NCBI GenBank assembly: GCA_016287995.1
Contig: JAEEXW010000065.1
Coordinates: 1-10,532, forward strand
Source: Bacteroidales bacterium
GTDB lineage: Bacteria > Bacteroidota > Bacteroidia > Bacteroidales > UBA3824
Reading direction: 5' to 3'
Length of the DNA stretch: 10,532 bases
The position numbers and the translations under genes were made by a program. Shown piece by piece: positions 1-7,250 of this stretch. The notes beneath the pieces are model-generated. The model had not been told where the DNA came from. It was given only the letters and a program-made list of their open reading frames with translations, and did not search any database. How positions within the stretch are numbered: the first letter of the stretch is position 1; each line of letters starts with the position of its first letter.

Positions 1-150
1 TTTTCTCCTTCTTGATTTTCTCCTTCTTGATTTTCTCCCTCTTGATTTTCTCCTTCTTGATTTTCTCCCTCTTGATTTTCTCCTTCTTGATTTTCTCCTT
101 CTTGATTTTCTCCCTCTTGATTTTCTCCTTCTTGATTTTCTCCCTCAGGA
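1..150 (-). repeat. 15-bp in-frame minisatellite coding (P/Q)EGEN, nested in 75-bp units
   Basis: Ten adjacent 15-bp units on the plus strand, TTTTCTCCYTCTTGA, read on the minus strand as one PEGEN followed by QEGEN units, continuing past the left edge. The only variable base within the QEGEN units is the third position of the first Glu codon (GAA or GAG). Its order is identical in 1-75 and 76-150, so these are two copies of a 75-bp higher-order unit. They differ only where CAA of the repeat becomes CCT in the first unit (147-149). A degenerate starter, PEEN, lies at 150-161. The period is a multiple of three, so copy-number change keeps the reading frame. The total copy number cannot be read from this window. 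Confidence 0.97.
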
Positions 151-1925
151 TTTTCTTCCGGAGTTTCTATTATCGGGAGGTTTTGCGTTAACAAATAATA
201 TAGCGGTGCTGTACCGCCTTTTGCTACAACTTCTATACTTCCTGTATTATCTCCGAAGCAAGTTAAAACATCTGTCGGTTTTATTTCGGTAATTTCAACC
301 GGGGTAGGTTGGGAGATAGTTACTTTAACATTTTCATTTTCGTTGGTTGTGTAAAGTTCACAGCCGTTAATATCCTTGACGATTGGAGTATAATCTCCTG
401 CTGCTAAATTTTCAAATTTTCCGTTTTCAGAGTAATAAATCTCGGAGTTAAGATAATATGCCAAAGGTTTTGTACCGCCTTTAACATTTATTTGTATCCA
501 ACCTGTTTCATCTCCGTGACAACCGGTAATATTTTGAAATTCAGATGGTTCAAATTCAAGTTTTTCTGGTTCTTTTAATATTACGGGGTTGTTTTGCCAA
601 GGAACCTTGCAACCGTTTCTATCTTTGACCACAATATTGTATGAGCCGGCAGAAAGGTTGCCGAAACGATCGCTCAAAAATCCTTCGTTAGCGTAAGAAG
701 TACCACCGTCAATGGAATAATAAATATCACCCGTACTTGTTTCTGCCGTGATGTATATTTCGCCTGTCTTGTCGCCGTAACAACCTTTTTTGTCAACAAT
801 ATCCGTAACTTTGACTTCTGAAATTTGGAGTTTCACATTTTTTCCCATTTCTACGGCCTTGTCCTCAGAATAGCAGCCTCTTGAATTTTTGACACGGACA
901 TAATAAATGCCGCCGTGCAAAAGGTTGATACGGTTGCTTGAATTTGTCGGTTCTTGATTTTTTTCTTCTGAGACTGAGTAATAATAAGGTGTGTTATTAC
1001 CTGTTGATTCAGAAGCAGTTATAATTACAGAACCGTCAGAATTTGCATAGCAAGTTACATCATGATCGATGTTGATTTCGGTCTTGATTTCGGCCGGTTC
1101 CAAAATTGTGATAGCAGAATGTGGCAGTTTTGCAATACAGCCTGAGGTTACGTCTTTTACTGCCAACTGATAACTGCGCGGTTCAACGTTGTTAAACACT
1201 TTTTGAGAGGTTTCTTCTGCGGCATCAAAATTATCATTGTCCAAAGAATATTGGTAGTTAGGACCACCGCCGATTGGTTTTATAGTGATTTTACCTGTGC
1301 CGCCGTAACAATTTGCGTTCTCAAAATTGCTTGGCGAATCGTCAATTATAAAATTTTCGACTTTAAGATTGTCTATTGCAACATTAGCACATGGAGTATT
1401 TACAATTGTGGAAGAAATTTTTATTTCGGCATATTGTTTTCCTCCCAACGAACTTAAACAGACGCTTACTTTTACCCAACCATTGCCTTGATTATCAAAG
1501 ATGGTTGTATGTTCGTCCCATTTTTTTTTGTGATAGTTTGCGTCATCAGGTTTGAGAGTTTGTGTTTCTACGGCTAAACGTGCTGCATGCAAATTGTCTT
1601 CGGCATTGCAATAATAATAGAAACTCAAAACGGGATTGGTATAATTTGAAAAATCAAATGCTTTTAGTATTGCGACCTCACCGACAGGAACTTTTTCTTT
1701 GTTGTTTACATAAAAAAATGTTGACCCGTGTTGTGCGCTTGAAGGTCCGTTTTCTGTCAGCCCCGAACTATATTGCCAACAAACAGATTGAGTTGCAGGA
1801 TAATGAGACCAACCGCTTGAATTATATTCAAAATCCGCTTCATCAATTACTTGCGCATAAAGATTAAGTGCAGACAGAAAAAATGCCAACACGAAACATA
1901 TATATTTTAGTATAAATGCTTTCAT
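1..1925 (-). CDS. Secreted SprB-repeat surface protein, 3' end cut off by the left edge
   Basis: The minus frame starting with ATG at 1923-1925 stays open for 641 codons to the left edge, so the C-terminus is missing. Residues 1-24 form a signal peptide: a Lys start, a hydrophobic core around FVLAFFLSAL, and probable cleavage after LYA. Residues about 30-190 resemble a MAM/concanavalin-like adhesion domain, with FDFSNYTNPVLSFYYY near 90-105 and AIDNLKVE at 183-190. Then come modules starting near residues 202, 288, 378, 466 and 553. They share the SprB pattern of C-x-G-D-x-T-G-x-I, an aromatic strand, then L-x-x-G-x-Y-x-x-x-V-K-D-x-x-G-C. The fifth module breaks off into acidic (P/Q)EGEN repeats from residue 593. 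SprB modules are known from gliding and adhesion proteins of Bacteroidota, often exported by the type IX system. The sorting domain would lie outside the window, so the export route is inferred. Its own promoter lies just upstream. Confidence 0.88.
   Translation of the reverse strand, partial: MKAFILKYICFVLAFFLSALNLYAQVIDEADFEYNSSGWSHYPATQSVCWQYSSGLTENGPSSAQHGSTFFYVNNKEKVPVGEVAILKAFDFSNYTNPVLSFYYYCNAEDNLHAARLAVETQTLKPDDANYHKKKWDEHTTIFDNQGNGWVKVSVCLSSLGGKQYAEIKISSTIVNTPCANVAIDNLKVENFIIDDSPSNFENANCYGGTGKITIKPIGGGPNYQYSLDNDNFDAAEETSQKVFNNVEPRSYQLAVKDVTSGCIAKLPHSAITILEPAEIKTEINIDHDVTCYANSDGSVIITASESTGNNTPYYYSVSEEKNQEPTNSSNRINLLHGGIYYVRVKNSRGCYSEDKAVEMGKNVKLQISEVKVTDIVDKKGCYGDKTGEIYITAETSTGDIYYSIDGGTSYANEGFLSDRFGNLSAGSYNIVVKDRNGCKVPWQNNPVILKEPEKLEFEPSEFQNITGCHGDETGWIQINVKGGTKPLAYYLNSEIYYSENGKFENLAAGDYTPIVKDINGCELYTTNENENVKVTISQPTPVEITEIKPTDVLTCFGDNTGSIEVVAKGGTAPLYYLLTQNLPIIETPEENPEGENQEGENQEGENQEGENQEGENQEGENQEGENQEGENQEGENQEGE
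153..1322 (-). repeat. Tandem SprB-type modules (four complete, one interrupted)
   Basis: Module starts lie near residues 202, 288, 378, 466 and 553 of the surface protein. Each begins with a Cys strand (NCYGGTG, TCYANSDG, GCYGDKTG, GCHGDETG, TCFGDNTG). Complete modules end in an aromatic-x-V-K-D/N-x-x-G-C strand (VKDVTSGC, VKNSRGC, VKDRNGC, VKDINGC). Spacing is 75-90 residues. Modules are divergent in sequence, unlike the near-identical minisatellite that follows, so they are old duplications. The two Cys per module could form a disulfide outside the cell; that is an inference. Module five has the first half only, up to KGGTAPLYYLL, before the QEGEN tract. Confidence 0.75.
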
Positions 1926-1955
1926 ATTCAGATATTTTTAAAATATGCCACGTTG

Positions 1956-1963
1956 CAAATTTA
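1956..1963 (-). promoter_or_regulatory. -7 promoter element of the surface-protein gene
   Basis: The minus strand reads TAAATTTG, an exact match to the Bacteroidota -7 consensus TAnnTTTG, 30 bases before the ATG at 1925. No clear TTTG -33 box is found at the usual 19-21 base spacing. An AT-only inverted repeat, ATATTTT-T-AAAATAT (1932-1946), lies between this element and the start codon and would be in the leader; its role is unknown. Confidence 0.55.
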
Positions 1964-2037
1964 TAAAAAAGACGTGATTTAAATAAATTTTGTTGTCTAA
2001 AACCACGAAAAAATTAAAAAAATAATAATTTTTTTTA

Positions 2038-2045
2038 TTACTTTG
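2038..2045 (+). promoter_or_regulatory. Possible -7 promoter element of rnz
   Basis: TTACTTTG matches TAnnTTTG at seven of eight positions and is followed by CA, as is common at these promoters. It lies 33 bases before the chosen rnz start. A second near-match, TTAATTTG (2052-2059), sits closer to the gene. No -33 box at proper spacing stands out in the A/T tracts upstream, so which of the two acts is undecided. Confidence 0.35.
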
Positions 2046-2078
2046 CAGTTTTTAATTTGCAAACTTTTTGAAAAAGAT

Positions 2079-2993
2079 ATGTCGTTAACAATAAAGATAT
2101 TAGGCTGCGGTTCGGCTCTGCCGACAACATACAGAAACGCCTCCGCACAAATTATAGACCACAACGGAAAAATATTTTTAACGGACTGTGCCGAGTCTAC
2201 GCAAATTTCCATGCGGAAGGCTAATGTCAGGTTTACTGCCGTTAACAATATTTTTATTTCGCACCTTCACGGCGACCATTATTTCGGACTTTTCGGGTTG
2301 CTCTCGTCATTTTCGTTAGCGGGGCGAAAACAGGCTCTGACGCTTCACTGTCCCGAAAGGCTGAAACAAATGCTTTTGTCGGAATTTCCGCCTTTGGAAA
2401 TGGAATATTTGGGTTATGAACTTAAATTCAATGTTCTTGATTCTAAGGGTGTTAACAAGATTTATGAGGATAAAACCTTTGAAGTTTTTTCCGTGCCGTT
2501 AAAACATAGGATTCCCGTCTGGGGTTTTATTTTCAAGGAAAAAATCGCTCAGCGCAACATTATAAAAAGTTGCATTGAAAAATACAAACTCAGCATTGCG
2601 GAAATTGTCAGGATAAAAGCGGGCAGCGACTTGTATTTGGAAGACGGTACAATAATTCCGAACAAGGAACTCACCTTAGACCCGCCTCACCCTAAAAGTT
2701 ATGCTTACATTTCAGATACGGTAAAAATTCCGCAGATTGCCGAAGCGGTAAAAGGCGTTGATGTTTTGTATCACGAGGCAACTTACGAGGCTTCGCTTGC
2801 TGAGCGTGCCAAAGAGACTTTTCACTGCACAACTTTGCAAGCGGCTCAAACTGCGCTTGAAGCCGGAGTCGGAAAACTCGTTTTAGGGCATTTTTCAGGG
2901 CGTTATCAGTCAACGGAAATGCTGCAAAAAGAAGCGCAGACAATTTTTGAAAATACTGTCTGCGCTTACGACGGAATGGAATTTGAAGTTTAA
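2079..2993 (+). CDS. rnz: Ribonuclease Z (tRNA 3'-processing endonuclease)
   Basis: This 304-residue protein belongs to the metallo-beta-lactamase fold and has the length of short-form bacterial RNase Z (about 305-310). The family cuts tRNA precursors after the discriminator base to make the mature 3' end; it is cytosolic and zinc-dependent. Visible zinc and catalytic residues are H62-x-H64-x-D66-H67 in SHLHGDH, H143 in LKHRIP, D213 in ISDT, the YHEATY segment (231-236), and H271 in GHFSGRY. HCTTLQAA (249-256) fits the conserved HST-x-x-x-AA motif. The stretch 150-205 corresponds to the flexible tRNA-binding arm region. I chose ATG at 2079, giving MSLTIKILGCGSALPT at the first beta-strand. 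An in-frame ATG at 2043 would add 12 residues that fall in the promoter region. The gene converges on the TPR gene, and their stop codons overlap. Confidence 0.95.
   Translation: MSLTIKILGCGSALPTTYRNASAQIIDHNGKIFLTDCAESTQISMRKANVRFTAVNNIFISHLHGDHYFGLFGLLSSFSLAGRKQALTLHCPERLKQMLLSEFPPLEMEYLGYELKFNVLDSKGVNKIYEDKTFEVFSVPLKHRIPVWGFIFKEKIAQRNIIKSCIEKYKLSIAEIVRIKAGSDLYLEDGTIIPNKELTLDPPHPKSYAYISDTVKIPQIAEAVKGVDVLYHEATYEASLAERAKETFHCTTLQAAQTALEAGVGKLVLGHFSGRYQSTEMLQKEAQTIFENTVCAYDGMEFEV
2926..2967 (-). terminator. Intrinsic terminator of the TPR gene, inside the rnz coding sequence
   Basis: AAGCGCAGACA (2932-2942) pairs perfectly with TGTCTGCGCTT (2957-2967). The space between can extend the stem by ATTTT/AAAAT (2943-2947 with 2950-2954), leaving a two-base loop and a two-base bulge. 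Read on the minus strand, the hairpin is followed by C and five T (2930-2926), the layout of a factor-independent terminator 22 bases after the TPR stop codon. On the plus strand it is followed by ACGACGG, so it should not stop rnz transcription. The stem encodes rnz residues around 285-297, so terminator and protein share the same bases. Confidence 0.72.
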
Positions 2994-5095
2994 TCCAACT
3001 CCTTGATAATCCGATACATCAGATAATCAAAAATCATATTGTTTTCTTCGGGGAAATCGCCGTAATCGGTTTTGACGGTTTCCTCAAAGTTTTCAATCGT
3101 ATAGTTCTCATATTCAAGACTTTTGAGGTAATATTCGATAGCCTTGTCTTTTTTTCCGAGTTTGCGGTAAGCATTGCCTGCAAGAACGTGATCCTCGGCA
3201 ATGGACTCTTCGGCGGAAATTTTTCCGCAATATTTCAAAGCCTGTTCGTATTTTCCGAGTTTGTAACTGCACCATGCAATCGGACGGCTGTTTTTAGTGC
3301 TTTTGGAGTCGAGATAATCCGCTTTGAAAAAATACTTCAACGCCTCCTCATATTGCTCCATATCAATATGACACCTTCCGATGGCTATTGCAACTGACAA
3401 GTTGTCAGTATCCAAAGCCTCCGCAGCCTTGTAATATTCCAAAGCCTTTTCGGGGTTTTTGAGTTTGCGATAACATTGCGCTATTTTTTTGAGATTCCAA
3501 ATTTCTTTGTCGTTAAAAAGTTGCGCTTTTTGGAAATCTTCGAGTGCCAAAGCAATGTCGCCTTGCTTGAAAGCGGCAAAACCCATTTTTTGAAATACCT
3601 CAAAATCAGGGTCTTGCGTAGAAATTTCTTTCAAAATTTCGTATGATTGGCGGAAATAATTTTTTGCAAAAAAATACTCTGCAACCTTGCGCCTTTCTGT
3701 CGGAGAAGAAATCACGAGGTCAAAAAGTTTTGTACCTATCGGCGAAAAATTCTTGTCAAAAATATCGTTCAAAAACTTGCCGTCTTTGTTGAGTTTGAAA
3801 AACCTGTAAATGTCCTGAACGTATTGAGTGAGAATTTTATAACCCGCTTCCTCTTTGTGAAGAAGTTCCATCTCGTCCGACAAATCGTCAATGCTATTAA
3901 TATCTCCCGAAAACGATTTGCTGAGGTTGTTTCTTGCAGTTTCCGGCATTGAATTTAGCGCAAGACAAAGAGAATATTTGTCAGAATTACAGAAATACGG
4001 CACTTTTACAAGTTTTTTCGCAAAATCCATGAACTTAAAAGTTTCCTCTTTATGCGCCTCTTCAAGATTCTTAATTTCTTGATTGTCAAGGCTGAAAGGA
4101 ATAAACCAGTTTTCCGTTTTGTTGAAAAACGGATATGTTTTTAGCATCGAAAACGTCTGAATGTAAACATCACTGCCTTCCATTTGAAGTTTTGATACCT
4201 CTGACATTTTGTCATGTAATTCGGAGTCGTTGTCAATATAATTCTGCCATTCGGGATTTGTTTCGTCAAAATTTTCAGTATTTTTGAAATCCGTCTTGAT
4301 TTTGTCGGTGATTTTGGTTGCTAATTTTGTAATTCCCGGCATAAGTTCTTCGTTGACATATTTGGTAACTTTGTCAGTGTCAATTGCCTTAATAAATTGA
4401 ATTACAACGTTATAGTAACGCTCTTTGAATTTTGGCGATTTTTTCAAAATTAAATAATAGTCATCGGTTTCGGGATAGAGTTTCAGCCGCTTGTTGTATA
4501 AGTATGCGATGATAAAAATCCCGAACAATGCCCGCTGCCAAATTTGATTCTTATTTTCCAAATAAAAATCCAAAAGTATTTTGAATTTTTTTATGTCGAA
4601 AATTATCACGCAACTTAGAGTTAACGCGCTGATAATAAGCGACATATTTTCCCAAGAAATTTTCTTTGACGTTTTGGAATTTTCAATCATTTCCTCCTCA
4701 AAAGGCGTAACGGAAGTGTTTTGGATTATATAATTAAACCATTGAACTGCATTTTCGTTATTAGGCATTGTTGAAGGACATTTTACGGGTGTAAGTGAAA
4801 AAAACGCCGACGGATAAAACTTTTTCATCAACAAATATCTCAAAACGTCAGCCGAATAAAGCAACGAAACTTGAAGTTGACGAAAAATTTTATCCTTGTT
4901 CGGGTCTGAAACTCCCGCAACCGAATACTTCAACATCAATTTGTAAGTGTCTTCCGCCATTCTTAGAGACGAATTACTAACATCTTGATTAATAAGGTTT
5001 TGAGCCTTGATTTCGGTGATTGCGCCGAAGAGTTTTCCGGAGTAAATCAGCCTTACGATTTTTTTATGCAGCCCGTTGATTTGCTTTTTGTCCAT
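2990..5095 (-). CDS. Large TPR / alpha-solenoid protein of unknown function
   Basis: This 701-residue protein has no recognisable enzyme motif. The C-terminal part holds about six TPR units, roughly 464-496, 497-530, 531-564, 565-598, 599-632 and 633-666. They show the TPR pattern of small residues at 8 and 20 and an A-L-x-x-(F/Y) helix, for example YRKLKNPEKALEYYKAA and YRKLGKKDKAIEYYLKSLEY. TPRs bind other proteins. The N-terminal 460 residues are helical and rich in Lys, Glu and Asn, without repeats I can assign. Two hydrophobic helices (152-167 and 188-200) look like membrane spans. From memory of similar Bacteroidales proteins with an R-A-L-x-G helix followed by K-R-L-x-L-Y-P-E, I think they are core helices of a solenoid. 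No signal peptide is visible, so it is probably cytosolic. It stands alone with its own upstream region and has no operon partner that explains it. Confidence 0.88.
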   Translation of the reverse strand: MDKKQINGLHKKIVRLIYSGKLFGAITEIKAQNLINQDVSNSSLRMAEDTYKLMLKYSVAGVSDPNKDKIFRQLQVSLLYSADVLRYLLMKKFYPSAFFSLTPVKCPSTMPNNENAVQWFNYIIQNTSVTPFEEEMIENSKTSKKISWENMSLIISALTLSCVIIFDIKKFKILLDFYLENKNQIWQRALFGIFIIAYLYNKRLKLYPETDDYYLILKKSPKFKERYYNVVIQFIKAIDTDKVTKYVNEELMPGITKLATKITDKIKTDFKNTENFDETNPEWQNYIDNDSELHDKMSEVSKLQMEGSDVYIQTFSMLKTYPFFNKTENWFIPFSLDNQEIKNLEEAHKEETFKFMDFAKKLVKVPYFCNSDKYSLCLALNSMPETARNNLSKSFSGDINSIDDLSDEMELLHKEEAGYKILTQYVQDIYRFFKLNKDGKFLNDIFDKNFSPIGTKLFDLVISSPTERRKVAEYFFAKNYFRQSYEILKEISTQDPDFEVFQKMGFAAFKQGDIALALEDFQKAQLFNDKEIWNLKKIAQCYRKLKNPEKALEYYKAAEALDTDNLSVAIAIGRCHIDMEQYEEALKYFFKADYLDSKSTKNSRPIAWCSYKLGKYEQALKYCGKISAEESIAEDHVLAGNAYRKLGKKDKAIEYYLKSLEYENYTIENFEETVKTDYGDFPEENNMIFDYLMYRIIKELD

Positions 5096-5121
5096 ATTGT
5101 TTTTTCTAAATTTTCACGCTG

Positions 5122-5129
5122 TAAATATA
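5122..5129 (-). promoter_or_regulatory. Weak candidate -7 element of the TPR gene
   Basis: The minus strand reads TATATTTA followed by CAGC, matching TAnnTTTG at seven of eight positions, 27 bases before the ATG at 5095. There is no TTTG at a proper -33 distance. It is offered because the 147-bp divergent region must hold a promoter in this direction and nothing better is visible. Confidence 0.3.
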
Positions 5130-5194
5130 GTAAATATATTTCAATTTTAAGACCGTAAAACAAAAAACTGTCAAAATGTCATAAAAAAAATTTT

Positions 5195-5222
5195 TTTGAC
5201 TAAACTCTTTTAATTAAATTTG
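5195..5222 (+). promoter_or_regulatory. Promoter of the OmpA-like gene
   Basis: TAAATTTG (5215-5222) is an exact -7 match, followed by CA. A TTTG (5195-5198) at the end of a T7 run could be the -33 box, but the 16-base spacer is shorter than the usual 19-21. The A8/T7 tract at 5183-5197 could bend the DNA or act like an UP element. The start codon follows 21 bases downstream, with no Shine-Dalgarno sequence. Confidence 0.6.
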
Positions 5223-5242
5223 CACAAAAATATTTTATAATT

Positions 5243-6040
5243 ATGTCAGAAATTCAAACAAGTCAAAACACTAAGGAAAAATCAGGTTCAAAGTTTTGGG
5301 CGTGGCTTTTGGCTGCGTTGCTGTTGGCCTTGGCAGCCTTTTTCGTCTGGGACAAAATCAACTCCAACAAAAAGTACAAAAATCTTGAAACCGAACATCA
5401 GCAGACTGCTGAGGAATTTTTAAAGTACAAGAGCGAGCATGAGTCAATGGAGGCCAACTATTCAGACCTTCAAAAACGTTATGATGCTCTCAATTCGCAA
5501 ATCGGTGGCACGGAAGACCAAATTAAATTGCTTCAAAGACAGGTTGCCGACCAAGATTCTGCACTTAAAGCGTTAAGAGCGTTGAAAAGTGATGTTGCGA
5601 AGGCTTTGGACAAGTTTTCGTCGGACGAGTTGAAGATTCAGGAAAAGGACGGCAAACTTTACCTTCTGCTCATGGACAAACTTCTGTTTAAATCCGGAAG
5701 CGCGGACATTGAGAGCCGCGGTCAGACCGCAATCAGAAAAATCGCCAAAGAGTTGGCTAAAAATCCTGATTTCGGAATTTTGGTGGAAGGCCACACCGAC
5801 AACCAGCCGATTAAAAACTCTCAGTACAAAGACAACTGGGATTTGAGTACGGCACGCGCCAACACGGTTGTAAGATTTTTGAGCGACAACGGTTTGCCGC
5901 AAAAACGTCTCACGGCTGCCGGCAGGGGCGAATATTCGCCGGTTGCCTCCAACGCCACCGAGGCGGGCAGAGCGCAAAACCGCAGAACGGAAATCATTTT
6001 AACGCCGAATTTTATCGACACTAAGAAAGTTGCAAAATAA
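5243..6040 (+). CDS. Membrane-anchored coiled-coil OmpA/MotB-like peptidoglycan-binding protein
   Basis: This 265-residue protein has a short cytosolic N-terminus, one hydrophobic anchor (residues 18-36, FWAWLLAALLLALAAFFVW), a charged coiled-coil stalk (about 40-125) and an OmpA C-terminal domain (about 147-255). The domain has the peptidoglycan-binding signature: EGHTDN with D186, then NWDLSTARA with R205, the residues that in known OmpA domains contact the diaminopimelate side chain. The closing part, GRGEYSP to NRRTEIILTP, is also typical. The anchor lacks a cleavage site or a lipobox Cys, so the protein probably stays in the inner membrane and reaches the cell wall, as MotB or Pal-like tethers do. 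No MotA/ExbB-type partner is next to it, and the anchor lacks the proton-carrying Asp of MotB, so a motor role is unlikely. A structural tether is my inference. It ends directly at a terminator shared with the gene opposite. Confidence 0.9.
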   Translation: MSEIQTSQNTKEKSGSKFWAWLLAALLLALAAFFVWDKINSNKKYKNLETEHQQTAEEFLKYKSEHESMEANYSDLQKRYDALNSQIGGTEDQIKLLQRQVADQDSALKALRALKSDVAKALDKFSSDELKIQEKDGKLYLLLMDKLLFKSGSADIESRGQTAIRKIAKELAKNPDFGILVEGHTDNQPIKNSQYKDNWDLSTARANTVVRFLSDNGLPQKRLTAAGRGEYSPVASNATEAGRAQNRRTEIILTPNFIDTKKVAK

Positions 6041-6070
6041 AAAAAAACGCGCCGAAAGGCGCGTTTTTTT
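6041..6070. terminator. Bidirectional intrinsic terminator between the OmpA-like gene and yqhD
   Basis: AAAAAAACGCGCC (6041-6053) pairs with GGCGCGTTTTTTT (6058-6070) around a GAAA tetraloop of the stable GNRA class. The A and T flanks provide a U-tract in either direction. It starts on the base after the OmpA-like stop codon and ends on the last base of the yqhD stop codon (6070-6072), so one 30-bp element serves both convergent genes. Confidence 0.93.
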
Positions 6071-7221
6071 TATAATCTGTCTTGAAGAATTTGTCTTACT
6101 TTTTCGTGGGTAACGATGCCGTGTTCGCCGAGAACAGTTCCGCGTTTTTCAAAGCGGTTGTAAATCTCGTCAATCACTTCCTGTCCGGCATTGTAATCCG
6201 AAAGTCTTGTTTTGATTCCCAATGATTGGAAGAATTTTTCCGTAGCCTCTATTGCCTTGTCAATAATCTCCTCGTCAGAGCCCTGAGTTATTCCGAAAAC
6301 GTTTTTAGCGTACATTAATATTTTTGCTTTTTTCTCTTTTCTCATAACGCGCATTGTGCCTGGAAGAACGATTGCGAGAGTTACGCCGTGGTCAAGACCG
6401 CAGAGAGCCGTAAGTTCGTGTCCTATCATGTGCGTTGACCAGTCTTGATTAACGCCCGGTGAAATAAAGAAATTAAGTGCGCAGGTTGCCGCCCACATAT
6501 AATTTGCGCAAGCATCATAATCGGGTTTGTCAACGAGGACTTTCGGGGCGGTTTCGATGATGGTTTTCATAACGCCTTCCGCCCAACGGTCTTGAACGGG
6601 TGTGTTGATGTCGTCCGTCAGGTACTGCTCTATGACGTGGATAAAACTGTCTGCCAAGCCGTTGGCTTTTTGATGCTTGGGAATTGAATAAACCACTTCG
6701 GGGTCGAGAATCGAGAAAACAGGATAAACTTTCGGACTGCCGAAATCGAATTTCTCTTTTGTCGCACGGCGCGAAATCACTGCGTTTGAGTTCATTTCGC
6801 TGCCTGTTGCGGGCATCGTTAAAACGCTTGCAAGCGGCAGACATTCCTCAGCGGTGGTTTTTTTGGTGAGGATTTCCCATTCGTCGCCTTTGTATTCGAC
6901 CGCAGCGGCAATAAATTTTGTGCCGTCGATAACAGAGCCGCCGCCGACAGCGAGAAGAAAACCTACGCCTTGTTCACGGCAGATTTTAACGGCTTTCATC
7001 AGCGTGTCAAAATCGGGATTCGGCTCTATGCCGCCAAACTCGATAACATCAAAGCCTTCAAGTGCTTTTTTAACTTGGTCGTAAACGCCGTTCTTTTTTA
7101 TAGAACCGCCGCCGTATGTCATCATTATTTTTTCGCCTTTAAAAAGATTGTCTTTCAATTTGGCGATTGTTCCCTTGCCGAAAATTATTTTCGTGGGATT
7201 TTGAAATTCAAAATTATTCAT
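6070..7221 (-). CDS. yqhD: YqhD-type NADPH-dependent aldehyde reductase (iron-type alcohol dehydrogenase)
   Basis: This 383-residue protein follows E. coli YqhD (387) closely from MNNF onward, with matching blocks YGGGS (36-40), EFGGIEPNP (61-69), GGGSVIDGTKFIAAA (93-107), PATGSE (137-142) and QDWSTHMIGHELTA (259-272). YqhD-type enzymes reduce short-chain and lipid-peroxidation-derived aldehydes to alcohols with NADPH, and some members act as butanol dehydrogenases. The divalent-metal ligands are all present: D191, H195, H264 and H278, at the same spacings as YqhD D194, H198, H267 and H281. GGGS at 37-40 and 93-96 are nucleotide-binding loops. The protein should be cytosolic. It is a single-gene unit with its own promoter and terminator. 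The natural substrate cannot be told from sequence; detoxification or fermentative alcohol production are both possible. Confidence 0.94.
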   Translation of the reverse strand: MNNFEFQNPTKIIFGKGTIAKLKDNLFKGEKIMMTYGGGSIKKNGVYDQVKKALEGFDVIEFGGIEPNPDFDTLMKAVKICREQGVGFLLAVGGGSVIDGTKFIAAAVEYKGDEWEILTKKTTAEECLPLASVLTMPATGSEMNSNAVISRRATKEKFDFGSPKVYPVFSILDPEVVYSIPKHQKANGLADSFIHVIEQYLTDDINTPVQDRWAEGVMKTIIETAPKVLVDKPDYDACANYMWAATCALNFFISPGVNQDWSTHMIGHELTALCGLDHGVTLAIVLPGTMRVMRKEKKAKILMYAKNVFGITQGSDEEIIDKAIEATEKFFQSLGIKTRLSDYNAGQEVIDEIYNRFEKRGTVLGEHGIVTHEKVRQILQDRL

Positions 7222-7250
7222 AATAAAAAATTAGTAATGTATATCTGCTG

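Noticed and set aside
1..150. CRISPR-like array
   Set aside because: The units are 15 bp, directly adjacent without spacers, and in frame with a long coding sequence; this is a coding minisatellite.
1203..1867. Plus-strand open frames opposite the surface-protein gene
   Set aside because: They are composition shadows: Cys/Phe/Leu-rich peptides with no family resemblance, fully inside a well-supported minus-strand gene.
2043..2078. Longer rnz start at 2043
   Set aside because: The extra 12 residues lie within the promoter-like A/T and TTTGCA sequence, and the protein starting at 2079 matches the family's usual start at the first beta-strand.
4495..4650. Two transmembrane helices in the TPR protein
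   Set aside because: The hydrophobic stretches are short (about 13-16 residues) and resemble core helices of solenoid proteins in related genera; not annotated as membrane spans, though not excluded.
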